Assembly: GCF_050436995.1 (NCBI RefSeq)
Contig: NC_134769.1
Span: forward strand, 4,278,001-4,342,000
Direction: 5' to 3'
Source: Anticarsia gemmatalis
Taxonomy: Eukaryota > Arthropoda > Insecta > Lepidoptera > Erebidae
DNA: 64,000 nucleotides
The notes below the pieces were generated by a model, which was given only the letters and a program-made list of their open reading frames with translations, did no database searches and had not been told where the DNA came from. Below are positions 24,116 to 37,200 of the stretch, piece by piece; position 1 is the stretch's first letter, and each line of letters starts with the position of its first letter. Both the position numbers and the translations under genes were made by a program.

Positions 24116-24618
24116 ATTCTAACCGGTTCACCAGATGGACCGTACCTTATAAGGCTTGTCAAAAATGGAGCAAAAACAGTCTTAATACCAAATATAAAGT
24201 CATCCTTATTTTAAATAGATCATGAGTACAGATAACACAATCGTTTATAATAAGTTTTAGTTGGGTGATGTTGTTATCTCTCGCACTTGACCCATTGGCC
24301 GTGCCCAATTTTCACGGAGTAGCGTCGCCGGCGCCGGACTGTTTAATATAGACTGTAGAGTAAGTATGCTAGCTCTCGTTTGTGTCTATTCTTCTAATTG
24401 CTTTCTTATTCAATATGTTAATCGTAGGTAAACAAACAGCTCCAAACAAAACTTGGATTTGTAAAAAAGTACGTGTTGAGATCAATATTCAAGACATTTT
24501 GACAATCAATTTTAATGTTAGAGGAAGGAAGTCTTGTAATTATGTATGATCTCATCGCAATTATCGAAAATTGCGAATTATTTTATTCTTTGAAAAAGAC
24601 AACTCCCACTAAGAATTG

Positions 24619-24730
24619 TTCTTGTGTTGCGGGACTATATTACAAACATACAAACAACGGATACAAAGTACAACGAGACCTGAACCAATTATTCGTGGAT
24701 CGGACAAATTCATTGGAGGCACTTACTAAA
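24619..24730 (-). repeat. Fragment of SINE family 3
   Basis: aacaacggatacaaagtaca and cgagacctgaaccaattatt, then cgtggatcg, match the tail region of the 51362-51556 element. The tRNA-like head is missing. A 72-codon ORF overlapping it is not considered real. Confidence 0.6.
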
Positions 24731-25575
24731 TAAGAAACAGTAGTCAGTAGGTGCGTTTATTTAAAATATATAATGACGAGAATAATTGATATAAAGTGTT
24801 TATTTAGAGAGATCACAGAATTGGCTAATACCGATAACATAAGGTTAATGAACAAAATAAAATAATAATATGTTATTACGACATAGTTTACTTCAAGCTC
24901 GTGATATCATTAGGAAGATTATAACAAGTAGATACTTACTTGGTATAAATTTCGCGTTCCGATTAATAATTAATTAACATTTGAAACTACTCACCTATGC
25001 ATATTGCTCTTCTAAGAATAAAATTATAAATTATCTGAAAATAATAAAACCTTTTTCCTAGCTGATATTCGATTACGGTAGCCAATTTCATTGAAACTAG
25101 CTGTCAGTGTAGGACTTTGTTTTAGTGTCCAAGTGTGTGCACAATACACAGGTACACTCTATTCCCTCACTCTCATATCACGGCTGCTCAGATTAACATC
25201 ACGACTACTGACCGCCTTTATATCTGACTTCCTAGGATAATAATTATTGTTATTGCTAAGATGTGATCGGCTAGAGTCATCTCTTTATTATTATTGTTGA
25301 ACCTGAACTTCCTGAATGTGTGATTTCCCGCTGAAACGTCAGAATGTAATAAACAACGTGATTAATTTACAAATAGTTCTGAGAAAATTATTATCTCCTA
25401 TTTAAGTATCATGAAATGAAATATTAAACTAAAAATAACGTTGCCATTTTAATAACTAAACTAGTGGCCGGCCATGGCTTCGCTCGGCTTAAAACCACAT
25501 AAACCTTTTAATCACTCTATCTATTAAATATCGAATCAAAATCATAACTTTTAAACTCTCCCGTTGCATGTTTAA

Positions 25576-25668
25576 TGTATAATAGAATACGAGTGCAACC
25601 TGCGCCGAAACGTTAGGCACTTTAAGGTAAAATGCGTGTTCGCGTTAATTCCCGTATTCTATTATACA
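25576..25668. repeat. 93-bp palindromic element with perfect 16-bp ends
   Basis: tgtataatagaatacg at 25576-25591 and its exact reverse complement at 25653-25668 enclose a 61-bp centre. This is consistent with a very short MITE or the ends of a deleted transposon. Confidence 0.7.
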
Positions 25669-28020
25669 CGAATCAAAATCAGTTGCTTAGTTTTAAAGTA
25701 GTGTAATAGTGATTATTACCAATAAGATGTACCTATAACTGTTCTTTATTATCATTCGTTTCTTACGTGCTCAGTCTTCTCGGAAGTAATAGATAAAAAG
25801 TATTTTTGTTAAGTTTTCTGGTATTATGAGTCACATAGTACTTGAAACTTAACACCAAAAAACAGCATCAACCTCAAACCTAAAACCTTGTAGAATTTCT
25901 AACAAAACTGGACGAACCACGCGATATATGACTTAAAATAACTATCACAAACTCAACGCATGAATGAAACTTTCACTCCTCAATGCCAGTGGTAAAATGC
26001 TTACGTAACACAATAAAAGCCTTTTAATTAGGCGCTAAAATAGTTAAAGAAATTAGTAAGTGCTTTAAAGGAATGTATCACTTGCTGTTGCTACACACTC
26101 TATAAAAGTTCCCGGCAATTAGTGAACTAAGTTGTACGAATATTACTAGTGTTTCTGTATTGTTCGTAACATTCTCTACTGTTTTATCTCAAGGGACTTT
26201 AACTTCTAGCACTGAAGTAGATAGGTAGTCTGTGGCTCCGGAGCAAAAAAGAAACTAGGGCTCCTCCACTGCCAAATTACAAGATGCTAGGTATCTCCTT
26301 CTTCTTTGTGTCAATGACTATTAAAGTTATAGCTACCTCCAGTTCTGTATAAACAAGATGCAATAAAAAAAGGTTAGTTGATAGTTAGTCCTGGGGCTGC
26401 CTGAGCTCAAGGGCCCCGGTGTTCCACACCATCTTGTCATGCCATAGCTAGGCCACTGATATCTATAGTACCTAGTAAGGTGAACCTTAGTTTTATCTAC
26501 ATTTCAGGCAGTAGCGGCCATTTGTGACAAATTATGTAAATAAGGTAAAAGAAGTTTGTAAGGGTCCCGTGTCACTGCTTACCTCACTGAGAGCAAGGTC
26601 TAATTTTATTGTAGGGGATTGCTCTTCATCCTAAAAATCTTGCTGTTCTCAAGAAGGGCATGTTAATAATATGATATTAGTTAATAAGTATGTAACTTTT
26701 GTTTTATATTTATCTTATTTTATAAATATTTCTTTAAAACGTATTAATATAATTATATTATATCCAAGTCATTTAACAAATTTAAACCTTCCTTTTTCTT
26801 CTTATGTTACCTCCATTGTTGAGTCCAACAAGTTTAGGTCAGTCAATGACAAAAATAGTACATATTTCTTTGTTATTCACTTTGTTAGTTAATAAGAATA
26901 AAACACATAACAAACACATGCTTTGCCACGCATTTAGATTTTTGTTTTAATTGTTTGTAAAGAACTAGTTTTGGTCTAGATCAAGGTAAAAATAGGACTT
27001 ATTTCATGTCCTTCGTGTAGTAGAGGTAAAATACCATAGATTTTAAAGCAGACTGGCTAAGTTAAGGCTTTTGTGGAAGATATCTGTTACTGTCACGGAA
27101 GTAAGCTGCGATTCGTCTTGAACTTTCAAGACAAATAGTTGGAGACGTTGAACAAATTTCAGTGAGAAATGCAAGCTTTCTTTGTTAATCCTTTTCTTAC
27201 TAAGTTGGAACTTTTAATTATTTCACGCGCTGGAGGCAATTGGGATATTTCTCCTAATTGTGTATGTGTTTTCCTGTCAAATATCACATCTTTATGAAAT
27301 TATTTCTTTCGAGATTCGCCGGCGTGAATACCAAATAATTAGTTTTACATTTTTCCTTTACCAAAATACGACTATATCTAATGCATCGGCACGCAAAAAT
27401 GCAAAGCCCTAATCGATTCAGTTTTTCAAAGTGAAAGTGTATTCAGAAGATAGAGTTACTTTAGGTTTTGTTACCAACTTCACGAAGGAAAAGGTGCTAC
27501 ATTTGTACATATAGTATATTCTAACATTAGAATAATTGTTTTTTCTTATGTAGTTATGTATTAGGAGGATCTGAGGATTTTCTAAATCTTTCTTATTTAT
27601 ATAATTCTCCTACTATAGCAGTATTCCCTGATGCAGATCAGCATTTTTAAATGTATTATTTATAATTTCTTACATTATATCGTTATGTTCTTTGGTCAAT
27701 TTTATTTTCTTCTATTAAATGCAAATTAAATGTATCATGTGTTTAATTTGGAGGTCAATAAAAATTAAGCTTTTTTACTCGTACAGTATTGATAGATGAT
27801 TAAGCTAAAATGAGTCGATTATCAACGCTTTTTTTCACCAAAAATAAGAAAGCTAAAGGAAAAAAATTATACGTTTATCTTTAAAAAATCTGAGGGTATT
27901 CGAAAGTGTTTCAATCCCGGCAACGCTTGTGTTTTCTTTACAAATAATTAAAACAAGTTGATTTTGAAGTTTTCCCCAATGAACTATGTACGGGCTCGAG
28001 TGTCATGCGCAGAAATGTTA

Positions 28021-28025
28021 TCAGT
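28021..28025 (+). promoter_or_regulatory. Candidate initiator (TCAGT) of the fibulin gene
   Basis: TCAGT matches the arthropod Inr and lies about 180 bases before the signal-peptide ATG, followed by a locally GC-richer stretch. No convincing DPE or TATA was found, so this is only a suggestion. Confidence 0.25.
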
Positions 28026-28202
28026 ATAGTGTGACCTGGCGCGTATCATTCTGAAGACCGAGACTAAGTAGTGCGGTCCTCTGTTCCTCCCACGCGCACA
28101 TTCCCTCACAAAATGATGAACTATCAAAACTAAAAACTATCTACTATCGTGAACAAATACTCTGTTCAATATTTTAAGTGTGTGTTTTTTAAAACCTCAA
28201 AA

Positions 28203-31200
28203 ATGAAGAGTTTTTTTCTTGTGCTAGTGTTATATGTTTCGGCGAATTTCGTCACCGGTGAGTGTTTTAAAACATTTGTTTAAATAAAAGACAAAGATAA
28301 GTTATTTGCGAAAAGTTAATCACTTGAAACAATGTGATACATTATCAATTTCGATGTACTTGAGGTCTAAATAGTTAGGCAAGAGTTGAACTTACGATAA
28401 GAATTGTGTAGTTTGGTATTTGAATCTGTTGTAAGCGAATATTTTCGTATGGAATCTTTAAGAAATTATCGTTGATTATTGATTTATGATACTTTTAAAC
28501 TAGCAAATATTATTTTTTATAATGTTGATCGCGGTAATCCATCGGTCTATGGATAACTCATCAGTAACCAAGTTATCAAACCATCTCTCCACGTATTTAG
28601 GTTCACCAAGAACATGTATACCGGCTATAAAATTAGTCAAAATACAAAAAGAAAAACTGTTCTAACAGTTGATGTCATAATGATCGTTTTTTTATGATCT
28701 ATGGAACCATCCTCCTTTGGGAAGAGTTTTTGTAAGGTTTAAATGAGTTTTACCGAAATTAATTTCGTTTTATAAACCGTTATGATAATGATACTTAGTA
28801 ATCATATATTTACAGCGTTATTTCGTAAAATATTTTGGTTTACAAAATTTTTACTCAGATCTCTTTCCTTAAAGAACATTTTATTCAATATCATAAAAAA
28901 ACCCCTATGTTATAAAAGTAATAATTAATTCATACATGCATACGCACATGTTTGATCATTCGCATAGTCAGTTTTAAATCAAAAGTCTCTGTCCAAATTG
29001 TTTACCTTCGCGTAATCAATCGTATAAGAAACTTGATTGAAATGACGTCACAGCCGGATAACCCGGTCACTGGAACCCATACAGTAACCGGCTAGTGTCG
29101 CGTTACATTAATCTGTTAATCGACGGTTTTCCCACTAATTACTGTAACGTTTACAATCCCTCAACATTTTATGTACAGACAAGTACCAACATTTCCTATC
29201 TTTTGTAAAGAAATATTAATATGTTAGGCACTCGTTGAAATTAATCCCGTGAGTTGTTTGTTAAATATATCACCTTATTAATTCTCGAATTATAATTTAT
29301 CGTATACCGAACATTTTGTCCCTATGAGGTTAGGTTCGATTACCGCTTGACACAAAGTGTTTCTTTAGTAGTAGATCCTATGATAGCCATTATGTCATTT
29401 GTCTTTGTAATTTCATACAGAACTCGTCCATAAAAATACGACAAGATGTAAAATCTATACTATACTAATATAATAAAGCTGAAGAGTTTGTTTGATTGTT
29501 TGTTTGTTTGAACGCGCTAATCTCAGGAACTACTGGTCCGATTTGAAAAATTCTTTCAGTGTTAGATAGCCCATTTATCGAGGAAGGCTATAGGCTATAT
29601 AACATCACGCTACGGTCATTAGGAGCGGAGTAGCAACGAAAAATGTTACAAAAACGGGGAAAATTTTGACCCAGTCTCTCTTATGTTACGCAAGCGAAGT
29701 TGCGCGGGTCAGCTAGTAAATCGTAAAGAGGTAATTTGTCGAGATAAAGGATTTAAATAACTATCCCCTTTCTCTCTTTTCTCTGGTTTGATTACTTCTA
29801 TATATGTATTAAAAACATTTTATCCTCAACTATTATAAATGTAACCCATTACTGTCCCACTGCTGGGCAAGGGTCTCCTCCCGTAATGAGGGGAGGGGTT
29901 AGGCCTTGAGTCCACCACGCTGGCCAAGTGCGGGTTGGGGACTTTGCATGCCCTCAATAAATGTATTAAACAAATTTTTAGGCATGCAAGGTTTCCTCAC
30001 GATGTTTTCCTTCACCGTTGGAGCATGTGATAATTATTTCTAATACACACATAACTTCGAAAAGTCATTGGTGTGTTGCCTCGGGTTCGAACCTGCGACC
30101 ACTTGCGTGGGAGGTGTCAACTCATACCACTCGGCTATCACTGCTCTCTATACTGCTATCTATACGGCTATAACTATTAGTACACAGGAATAGTTCAATC
30201 ATTGAGATCATCGCTCTGGATGTGTCAGCATCTGGTTCTTTGAAGTTGCTTGTAAATATTTACAAATAGATATAAGAGGACGACAGAGCTTTGTTTGCAA
30301 ATGTTTGCTCTCCAATCGGACTTCCCCGAATGCAATTGCAATACACTTTTCGTGCACTTTTAACCTATTTTTAAGTTTATGATATCTTTCCTGTAATAAT
30401 ATCAAAATAATGACTTAGGTTAGTGTGGCAAGTTGTACTCATTAGACATTTGTTTAACCCAATACTGTCCCACTGCTGGGCAAAGGTCTACTCCCGAATT
30501 GAGGGATTTTAAGTCTATAAAATCAGTAGACAAAACTTAACAAAAGGCAACAAATCTGCATGCCTATGGAGTTTGGACATCCCTTATCTACAAAAGCCGA
30601 TGTACCGAGAAAAGAGCTTATTATAAAACCAAAAAACATAACTTAAGCAAAAAGTTAAAAAACTTATTATAATACACTACTATGAAACTTTCAGCGTCGC
30701 TAAACATAAAAACCTTCGTTCATAAACAGGTATAAAACTTTTTGCGTCCAAAAACGTAACGAAAGTCGAAAAGAGGCGTCATTTTACTGAAACTAGAACG
30801 GGGAAAAGCAACTGGCAGGAATTATTTAGCGGTAGAGCTGCTATCTCGGTGGCCAAGTCAGGAATTATTAAATATTTAATTAAACATCTAGGTGTAGGTT
30901 GCACGTCGAATTTGCAATGAAATGGGATCAGCGAGAACAAGGATTTTAGTGTTTAATAAGAATTTTATAACAACTTGCGTTTCGGTACTTAATTAAGTAT
31001 TCTTTGCTTTTTATTCAAGTTAACGCGGTAAGCTGTGCTTAAGTTATGAGATCGCTCTCACTCGCTCTCACTCGCTCTCACTCGCTCTTACTTATTATTA
31101 CTTACTCGCTATTACTTAAAAACAAGCTCTGACCTGAGGGAGCGTTTAATTCGTAAAAGAATATACTCATGTATGCCATTTAATGTACCAATAATGTTAT

Positions 31201-34200
31201 ATTTTAGTTTAACTCCTATCAGCAGTCAGTTTTTAACAGTCAAATTGACCTGTGTTTATTGTATGTGTTGAATATTTTTATGTAATTTAGCTTGCTAGTT
31301 TTATCTAATTAACTTAAAACCTTATAACGTTAGACAAAAAAAATACGAAGAAATGATTTAAATATGTTTATGTAAGTGGTATTTCCACAAAAGGTCGTTT
31401 AAGAGATAATATGTATGTAGCCGTGCACTGTAGGCATTGGTGTTATTTTTGTTATTTACTTAACTTTAGTTTCACGTGAATCAGACACGTTTAGTAAGAA
31501 TGTTTAGCGAGTCGTTACGATTAACCCTTCCTCACCCTGACCCCGTTAATGAGTTAGTTTTAAATAATTAATTATTACTCATCATAAAGGGATGACTAAC
31601 TAGATATACCTAACGACACAAAGGCCGGGAGATGTAGTTTCTTTTAATTACTGTAACTGTATTAACTGTATATATCTTTTGTTACTTCTTAATAGTTACG
31701 AAAATAAATTGTGCTGTTTTATTTTTGGGATAGTAAGTCATCTGAAGAAAGGTTTTTATGAAGCGGGGGTACTAGGGTGTTTTTTCCTACCTTTATAAGG
31801 ATCTAAAATATACGCCATGGTAACAAACACAGCATGAGATTCAATGATGCATTAATTTCAGCGATCTTTTAAACCCATCTGTTTTTGGGTAAACAACGAA
31901 AAGCTATAAGTAATAAAATTTTACCCAAAGTAGTTGTATATAAAGTCTAAAACACAGTTCGTTTCTCATCGTCTACAAGCCCAATGAATTAACTAGTTAA
32001 TCAATGCTCATGCCTGATTATATCTTCAGCAATTAATAATAACATAATAAAGTAGTTACAGGTGTAATAAAATCATGCGTCTAATAGATAGTGGAGGCAC
32101 ATAGCTCAGTGATACGAGATGCAGTTCATCTGATCTGCGTCTGAGGTCAGCGGGATTATCGATAAACGCGATTTATAAACATACAGCCGAGGTGTTACTG
32201 CGAGCGAGTAGCGGAAAAAGAAAAAAGCACTTTTATCCTGCTACTTATTATAATATTGTCAATTGTGTGTTCTACTATACTAATTATTAATTCAAAATTG
32301 AGTAGATGGACTAGGTTGTGTATTGAAATAAAAAAATCGTAATTTAAGCAATTGTAATACTAATTAATACGCGCAGAGGCGTTCTCTGGTCTTTACCTAA
32401 TCCTATCGAAAGAAGGCGTGATTGTATGTATGAATACTCGCAGCTTATAAATTGGTATCTTTAATTTTGTTTACTTATCATGGCCGGGATAATAATTTAA
32501 TTTTGTTGAAGACAGAAAGTCCTAAGATTTTGGTGACTGTTCTAGATTTGGGTTTAAAATAATGAACTGGAAAGAGTGAATATACAGTTGTCAGAATAAT
32601 AAATTATAAGCTTAAAACAGTAAAGAAAACGCTTAATCATACTAATTATCTCATATTCTATCCTTCAACCATTCTTTCAAAAGTGACCTCATCTCATAGT
32701 CCTAGTTAATGTGTAGTTCTCCAGCTAGGATGATCAGTAACGAGGCGTTAAAACGTCCAGTCATGACAATTTGCGTACAACACAATAATGAGAGTAACCT
32801 ACTTGTATTTTAACAAGAACATTATACATACTTCATACTTCTTACTTCTGGACAGTGAGTGTGCACTTTTATTGTTCTTCTGTCCAATGGAACAATTAGG
32901 TTTTAAGGAGTTAGGTTATTGTTTATTATAGAGTGGCGTTTGTGATAGAGTTAATTAGACTTTCTAAGTATTTTGTAGGTTTAATTGAATACAGTTATTA
33001 CTAACTTAAGACGGATTGACATACGTATTTTATGCATCGTGTGATAATAGGATGAGCAAATTAACATTATTTTGTACATATAAATTTTCTCTTCTTAACT
33101 CAAGCTATGATAAAAGCGGCTATTATAAATTCATTTAGTAAATATTAATTCAATTCTTACAATCCTTAAGAATGTTTGTATCATTTCTACATACAGTATG
33201 ACAATCTATTCGTTTTAATACGTATCGTCCCGAAATAAAAGCTATACATCCGCTTAAATTAAAAACAAATACATCCGAAGGTTTAAGTTTGAAGGTTGTA
33301 AATATAAGTTTACGCAATTGCGGTAAATATTAACTGGAAATTGTTACAGGATACGCCTGCGTAATCTGTTAGTCACTTCTTAGTCATTTCGGTGTAAAAC
33401 CGTTAATGATCAAAGGATTAGTAATAAACCTCATCGCATTTAACAAAGCGACCGGTAGAGATTACTCTTTTGAAATTAATTATCAAATAGTTTTATTTTA
33501 TGTGGATATTACAGTTATAAAAATAGACAATCAAGCTGTTGCAGATAGATCAATAAAAAGCCAATACATAATAAATACATCATACATAAAATCACGCCTT
33601 TTCTCTATGGGGGTAGGCAGATCTCAAAGAACGCCACATGGTGCGATCCCTACAGACTTCCTTTGCTTCATTTACATCCATATATATCTTGTTATACCGC
33701 CGGTTACGAGAACTAGGCATCAGACCTATTTGCAAGAACTTCTTAGTAATAAGAAATAATAAACACAGTAAGTAGCCAACGATCGCTATCGAAACAAGCA
33801 GAAATATAAAAGTAAATCGCTCTTCAACCCGCTTGCAGTGACACTAAAACCCATTTAGAAATAGTGTGCAGTCCCACGTGACGGACAATTCAGAGAATTG
33901 TTTATGTGCCAGCCTCCATCACAACTTGATACATTCATAATTAGACGATTAACAAACACTGGCCAGCCATTAGGTGCATGTATATTGTTGTACACCTCGG
34001 TAATAGTGTTGTTTTTGTTTCTAAACATAATTTTATATCTTTTAAATACTGATTTAAAACGTATAAAACTATGTGTATAAACTGAGGATTGTATCATCAG
34101 CGACAAAATTAATCCATTTTACGATTTTAAACTCGCGGGACTTGTACACTTAATATTATTATGCAATGGGTCTTAAACGCGATTTGCAACTGGTTGTAAA

Positions 34201-37200
34201 CGATTTAGTTTAAATATTTCTTGTGGCGTTGTCATTCTTACATATTATATGTATGTATACCGTGTACTTATAGTATGTAAAAACCAATAAGTACAAAAAA
34301 ATGTTACTCGGTTTCTATAGCTTTTTTTAACGCCAATCTTTGTAAAATACAATTTTTAAGACTATTTTCTATTGATTGTGAGACAAATGAGTCAGCTTTA
34401 ACCCTTTAGGACTACTAGTTACTACAATTTTTTTTACCTGCTACTGTCCCACTGCTGGGCAAGGGTCTCCTCCCAAACGGTCGAACGAAAGGGAGGCCTT
34501 GAGTCCACCACGCTGGTCAAGTGCGGATGGCCAGTTAACCACAACTTATAAAAGGAAAACCTTGCACAAAACTATATTAAAGTAATCATTATCGGAATGA
34601 TGATTTTATATCTTGTATATTGTAGTGATTAACAACACTGTTATTATCTAGTTTACGTATAAATACGTAATGAAACAGCTTTACAAATAATTTTATTATT
34701 TACCTTATAAGAATATTTGAGGTGTCCATTATTATTTATAGATCTGTTTGTCCTACTCACCGGCTGTTGAACTTGAATAGTCAAAAATAAAGAAACGTAA
34801 TTTCTGTGAATTTTGCTCCGTTGTATTTTGTTAAAGACATATGTTTTGTTTGTGTATAAATAAGGATTAGGTACCTATTTTAACCAAGATAATCTAATGA
34901 CCTAATAGAATTAAGGCATTAAAATTAACACATTACAAGAAATTCAGTTTTACTAAATAAGATTAATATCCACATGATTTTCTTTTACTCTACCACTGAC
35001 AGTTATGTGTACAATGTTTTGAAATTAACCTAAATTAGTAAATATAGTTATTATTTCTCTGTAAATACCCTATCCAAGACCAATCATAGATCCGATACTT
35101 AGAAGTTCTAACTTAGATTCTGCGTAAAAATGGCGCCTATTCTAAGAGACATAAAAATATTTTTGAAGAAACGATTTTTATATTTTCGTAAACATAATCA
35201 TATTGTAAACATGTACAAAAACACTGAATCTTGCGAACTTAATCCCTTGTACCGGTCCAACATCGTTCAATTCATTCTCGCTTCATATATAAAGTGCATT
35301 CAACAGTTTGTTGCACATTATGATGAACATTGTCGATCACGATAACCGCGCTGTCCGCCTCTGCCTAGATTTGTTCTTGTTCCACTGAATTGAATAATTT
35401 CTGTTCATTGCATTTGCTGCTATGTTTAGCACTGCACTTAGCTCCTTATAAAATCCTGTCCGAGTGGATCAAAAACGGTTGTTGATTAAAACTTATGTAA
35501 TGTCAACAATTGCACCGATTGATTTTTATTATTGACTCAATATGATGACTTTTGTAGGATCGGCGGACTAAAGAACATAAGTAAAAAAATTCGATATTTT
35601 TTTTAAATAATTCAATACGCCATCTGACTAAAGCACATAAGTCACTTAAAAATAATTCCCAGCATACTAAGTGGTGTACCTTATCAGCCTCGTACAATTT
35701 GAAAATTCTGAGACGGAATAAAAAACGTTTTTTATTGTTCCTGTAAAGTTCGACTTTTTGGCTTATGTTCTTTAGTCCGCCCACCCTAGTTATATGATTT
35801 CGAGTAATAACCTAGTGGATAGGGCAGCCGTATTCAGCTAGAAATAAAAGGGAATCTAATCTTTGGATGCTGAATCTATTCGCTGTTGTTTATAGATAGC
35901 ATGGTTTACCACGGTATTTTACCTTGGCTACGAGTAAGTCGTTTTCATAATTATCAAAGCCATTTTATAACCAGATAATCCTCTTCTCCCCAGCCTTATC
36001 ATCAAACGAAGAGTTAGAGATAACAGACACATGTTGCGCTCACGCCGAGGCAGCGTCTCTGTCCTTGGCGTCGGCTGCAGAATGCGCTGGAGTCGCGCTC
36101 CCTGATGACATCGAGCCGGAACAGGTGGACGTCTGCAAGGCTGCGCTCACCAGCTGCTGTGAGCAGCAGTTCCAGTAAGTAGCTTGTGGCTGGTTAATAG
36201 AGAGACTTGTAGAAAATGAAACCAAAAACTCTTTTCTGAGATTGTCTGTTAAGAATTTGTCAGAGATTGCCCGGAGTTAGGAAGTTGTGGTCGTAGACCT
36301 TCGTGCCTCGGAGAGCACGAAAGGCCGTCGGTCCTGCACCTGACCACCTCTTGTTGTCGGTTATCCGTCCCACCGGGCTATGAGATTGATGCAACAGAGA
36401 GCGTACCTGTGTATTTTGCATATAATAATATGTATTTGGAAAAGCAAAGTCCTGCACCGTTGGCTAGTTTTAATGAAGCTTAACGCCATAGCCGAATACG
36501 GCAAGGATATTATTATAATAGCTATCTTCTGTATCCATCTGCAATCGAGGAAGAAGGGAAGGTTAAGGGAGAAACTAAGTGATCGCATGAAACGGAAATG
36601 GTACTCGTTATGTTCAGAAGAATATGACTTTTTATTCTATCTGTAATAGTATTTGATATTGTGATTTCAGATTCAAAGACGAGTGTACAACCGGAATTAA
36701 GTTTGCGGCTTCAAAACGTTGTAGTGTACCAGATACAGACATGGGGAAGGTACGTTTCTTTAAAATGAAATATTTTTGAATACCCACACACAAAAATTAT
36801 TAAAAAAAATTATTATTCGCCCTGCTCCGTGGTTTCTTTTTATATTGCTTCCCGTATCAACAATATTCCCAGATTAATAGCAAACCTAGTTAAACAGCAA
36901 ATCAACAGCAGCTAGCACTTCTCCCAACGTTTATTTATAATATAACTTTACCAGAGTTGCTGCGATGAGTGTTCATTTGGAAAGCTGACGGGAGAATCAG
37001 GAGGCGCAGCGGCGTGTGGTGCGCCCGTGGCTTCAGAAGACATCAGCCCTTCTACCGCTCTGAAGAAAAATGCCTTCGTTATCTGCTGCCTGGTAATACA
37101 GTTTATATCTATACTACTTTATGTTTTAGGGATAATTTGTTAATCTTGCAAAAAAGTTACAAACTTTTGTTTTAGACTTCCTTAGCACTTAAAGGCTTTT

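Larger units (their letters stand above)
21855..28202. other. 6.3-kb intergenic region between DHCR24 and fibulin
   Basis: The DHCR24 3' UTR comes first, with AATAAA-rich sequence around 21950-21968. After that the DNA is AT-rich, with a SINE tail fragment (22073), a TIR element (23852-24115), a SINE fragment (24619), a palindromic element (25576-25668) and the fibulin promoter at its right end. ORFs of 60-75 codons here show no recognisable protein and are taken as chance. Confidence 0.65.
28258..35993 (+). other. 7.7-kb first intron of fibulin
   Basis: It separates the signal-peptide exon from the first anaphylatoxin exon. It holds a Helitron-like element (29454-29715), a nearly full SINE (29843-30145) and tail fragments (30454, 34430). 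It also has a 4-copy 10-bp tandem repeat (31051-31090), interspersed repeats (33582-33720, 34118-34206) and a TIR element (35562-35781). The rest is AT-rich with nothing recognised. Confidence 0.75.

Noticed and set aside
25467..25490. Possible transposon end (ggccatggcttcgctcggc)
   Set aside because: It resembles a motif I associate with lepidopteran repeats, but there is no second copy and no boundaries here.
29843..30145. A tRNA gene, from the B-box-like ggttcgaacc
   Set aside because: The head is followed by SINE body and tail and lacks a proper acceptor stem and anticodon arm. The same holds for 17942, 48770, 51362 and 63391.
32095..32165. tRNA-like segment (atagctcagtgatacga)
   Set aside because: The A-box-like part is present but the rest does not pair as a cloverleaf. 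It may be a very old SINE.
33406..33759. 117-codon plus-strand ORF in fibulin intron 1
   Set aside because: It runs across an interspersed repeat fragment (33582-33720), is Ile/Tyr/Thr-rich from AT-rich DNA, and shows no domain.
36361..36646. 75-88-codon ORFs on both strands in fibulin intron 2
   Set aside because: They overlap a repeat fragment and have no similarity to known families. The exons on both sides join in frame without them.
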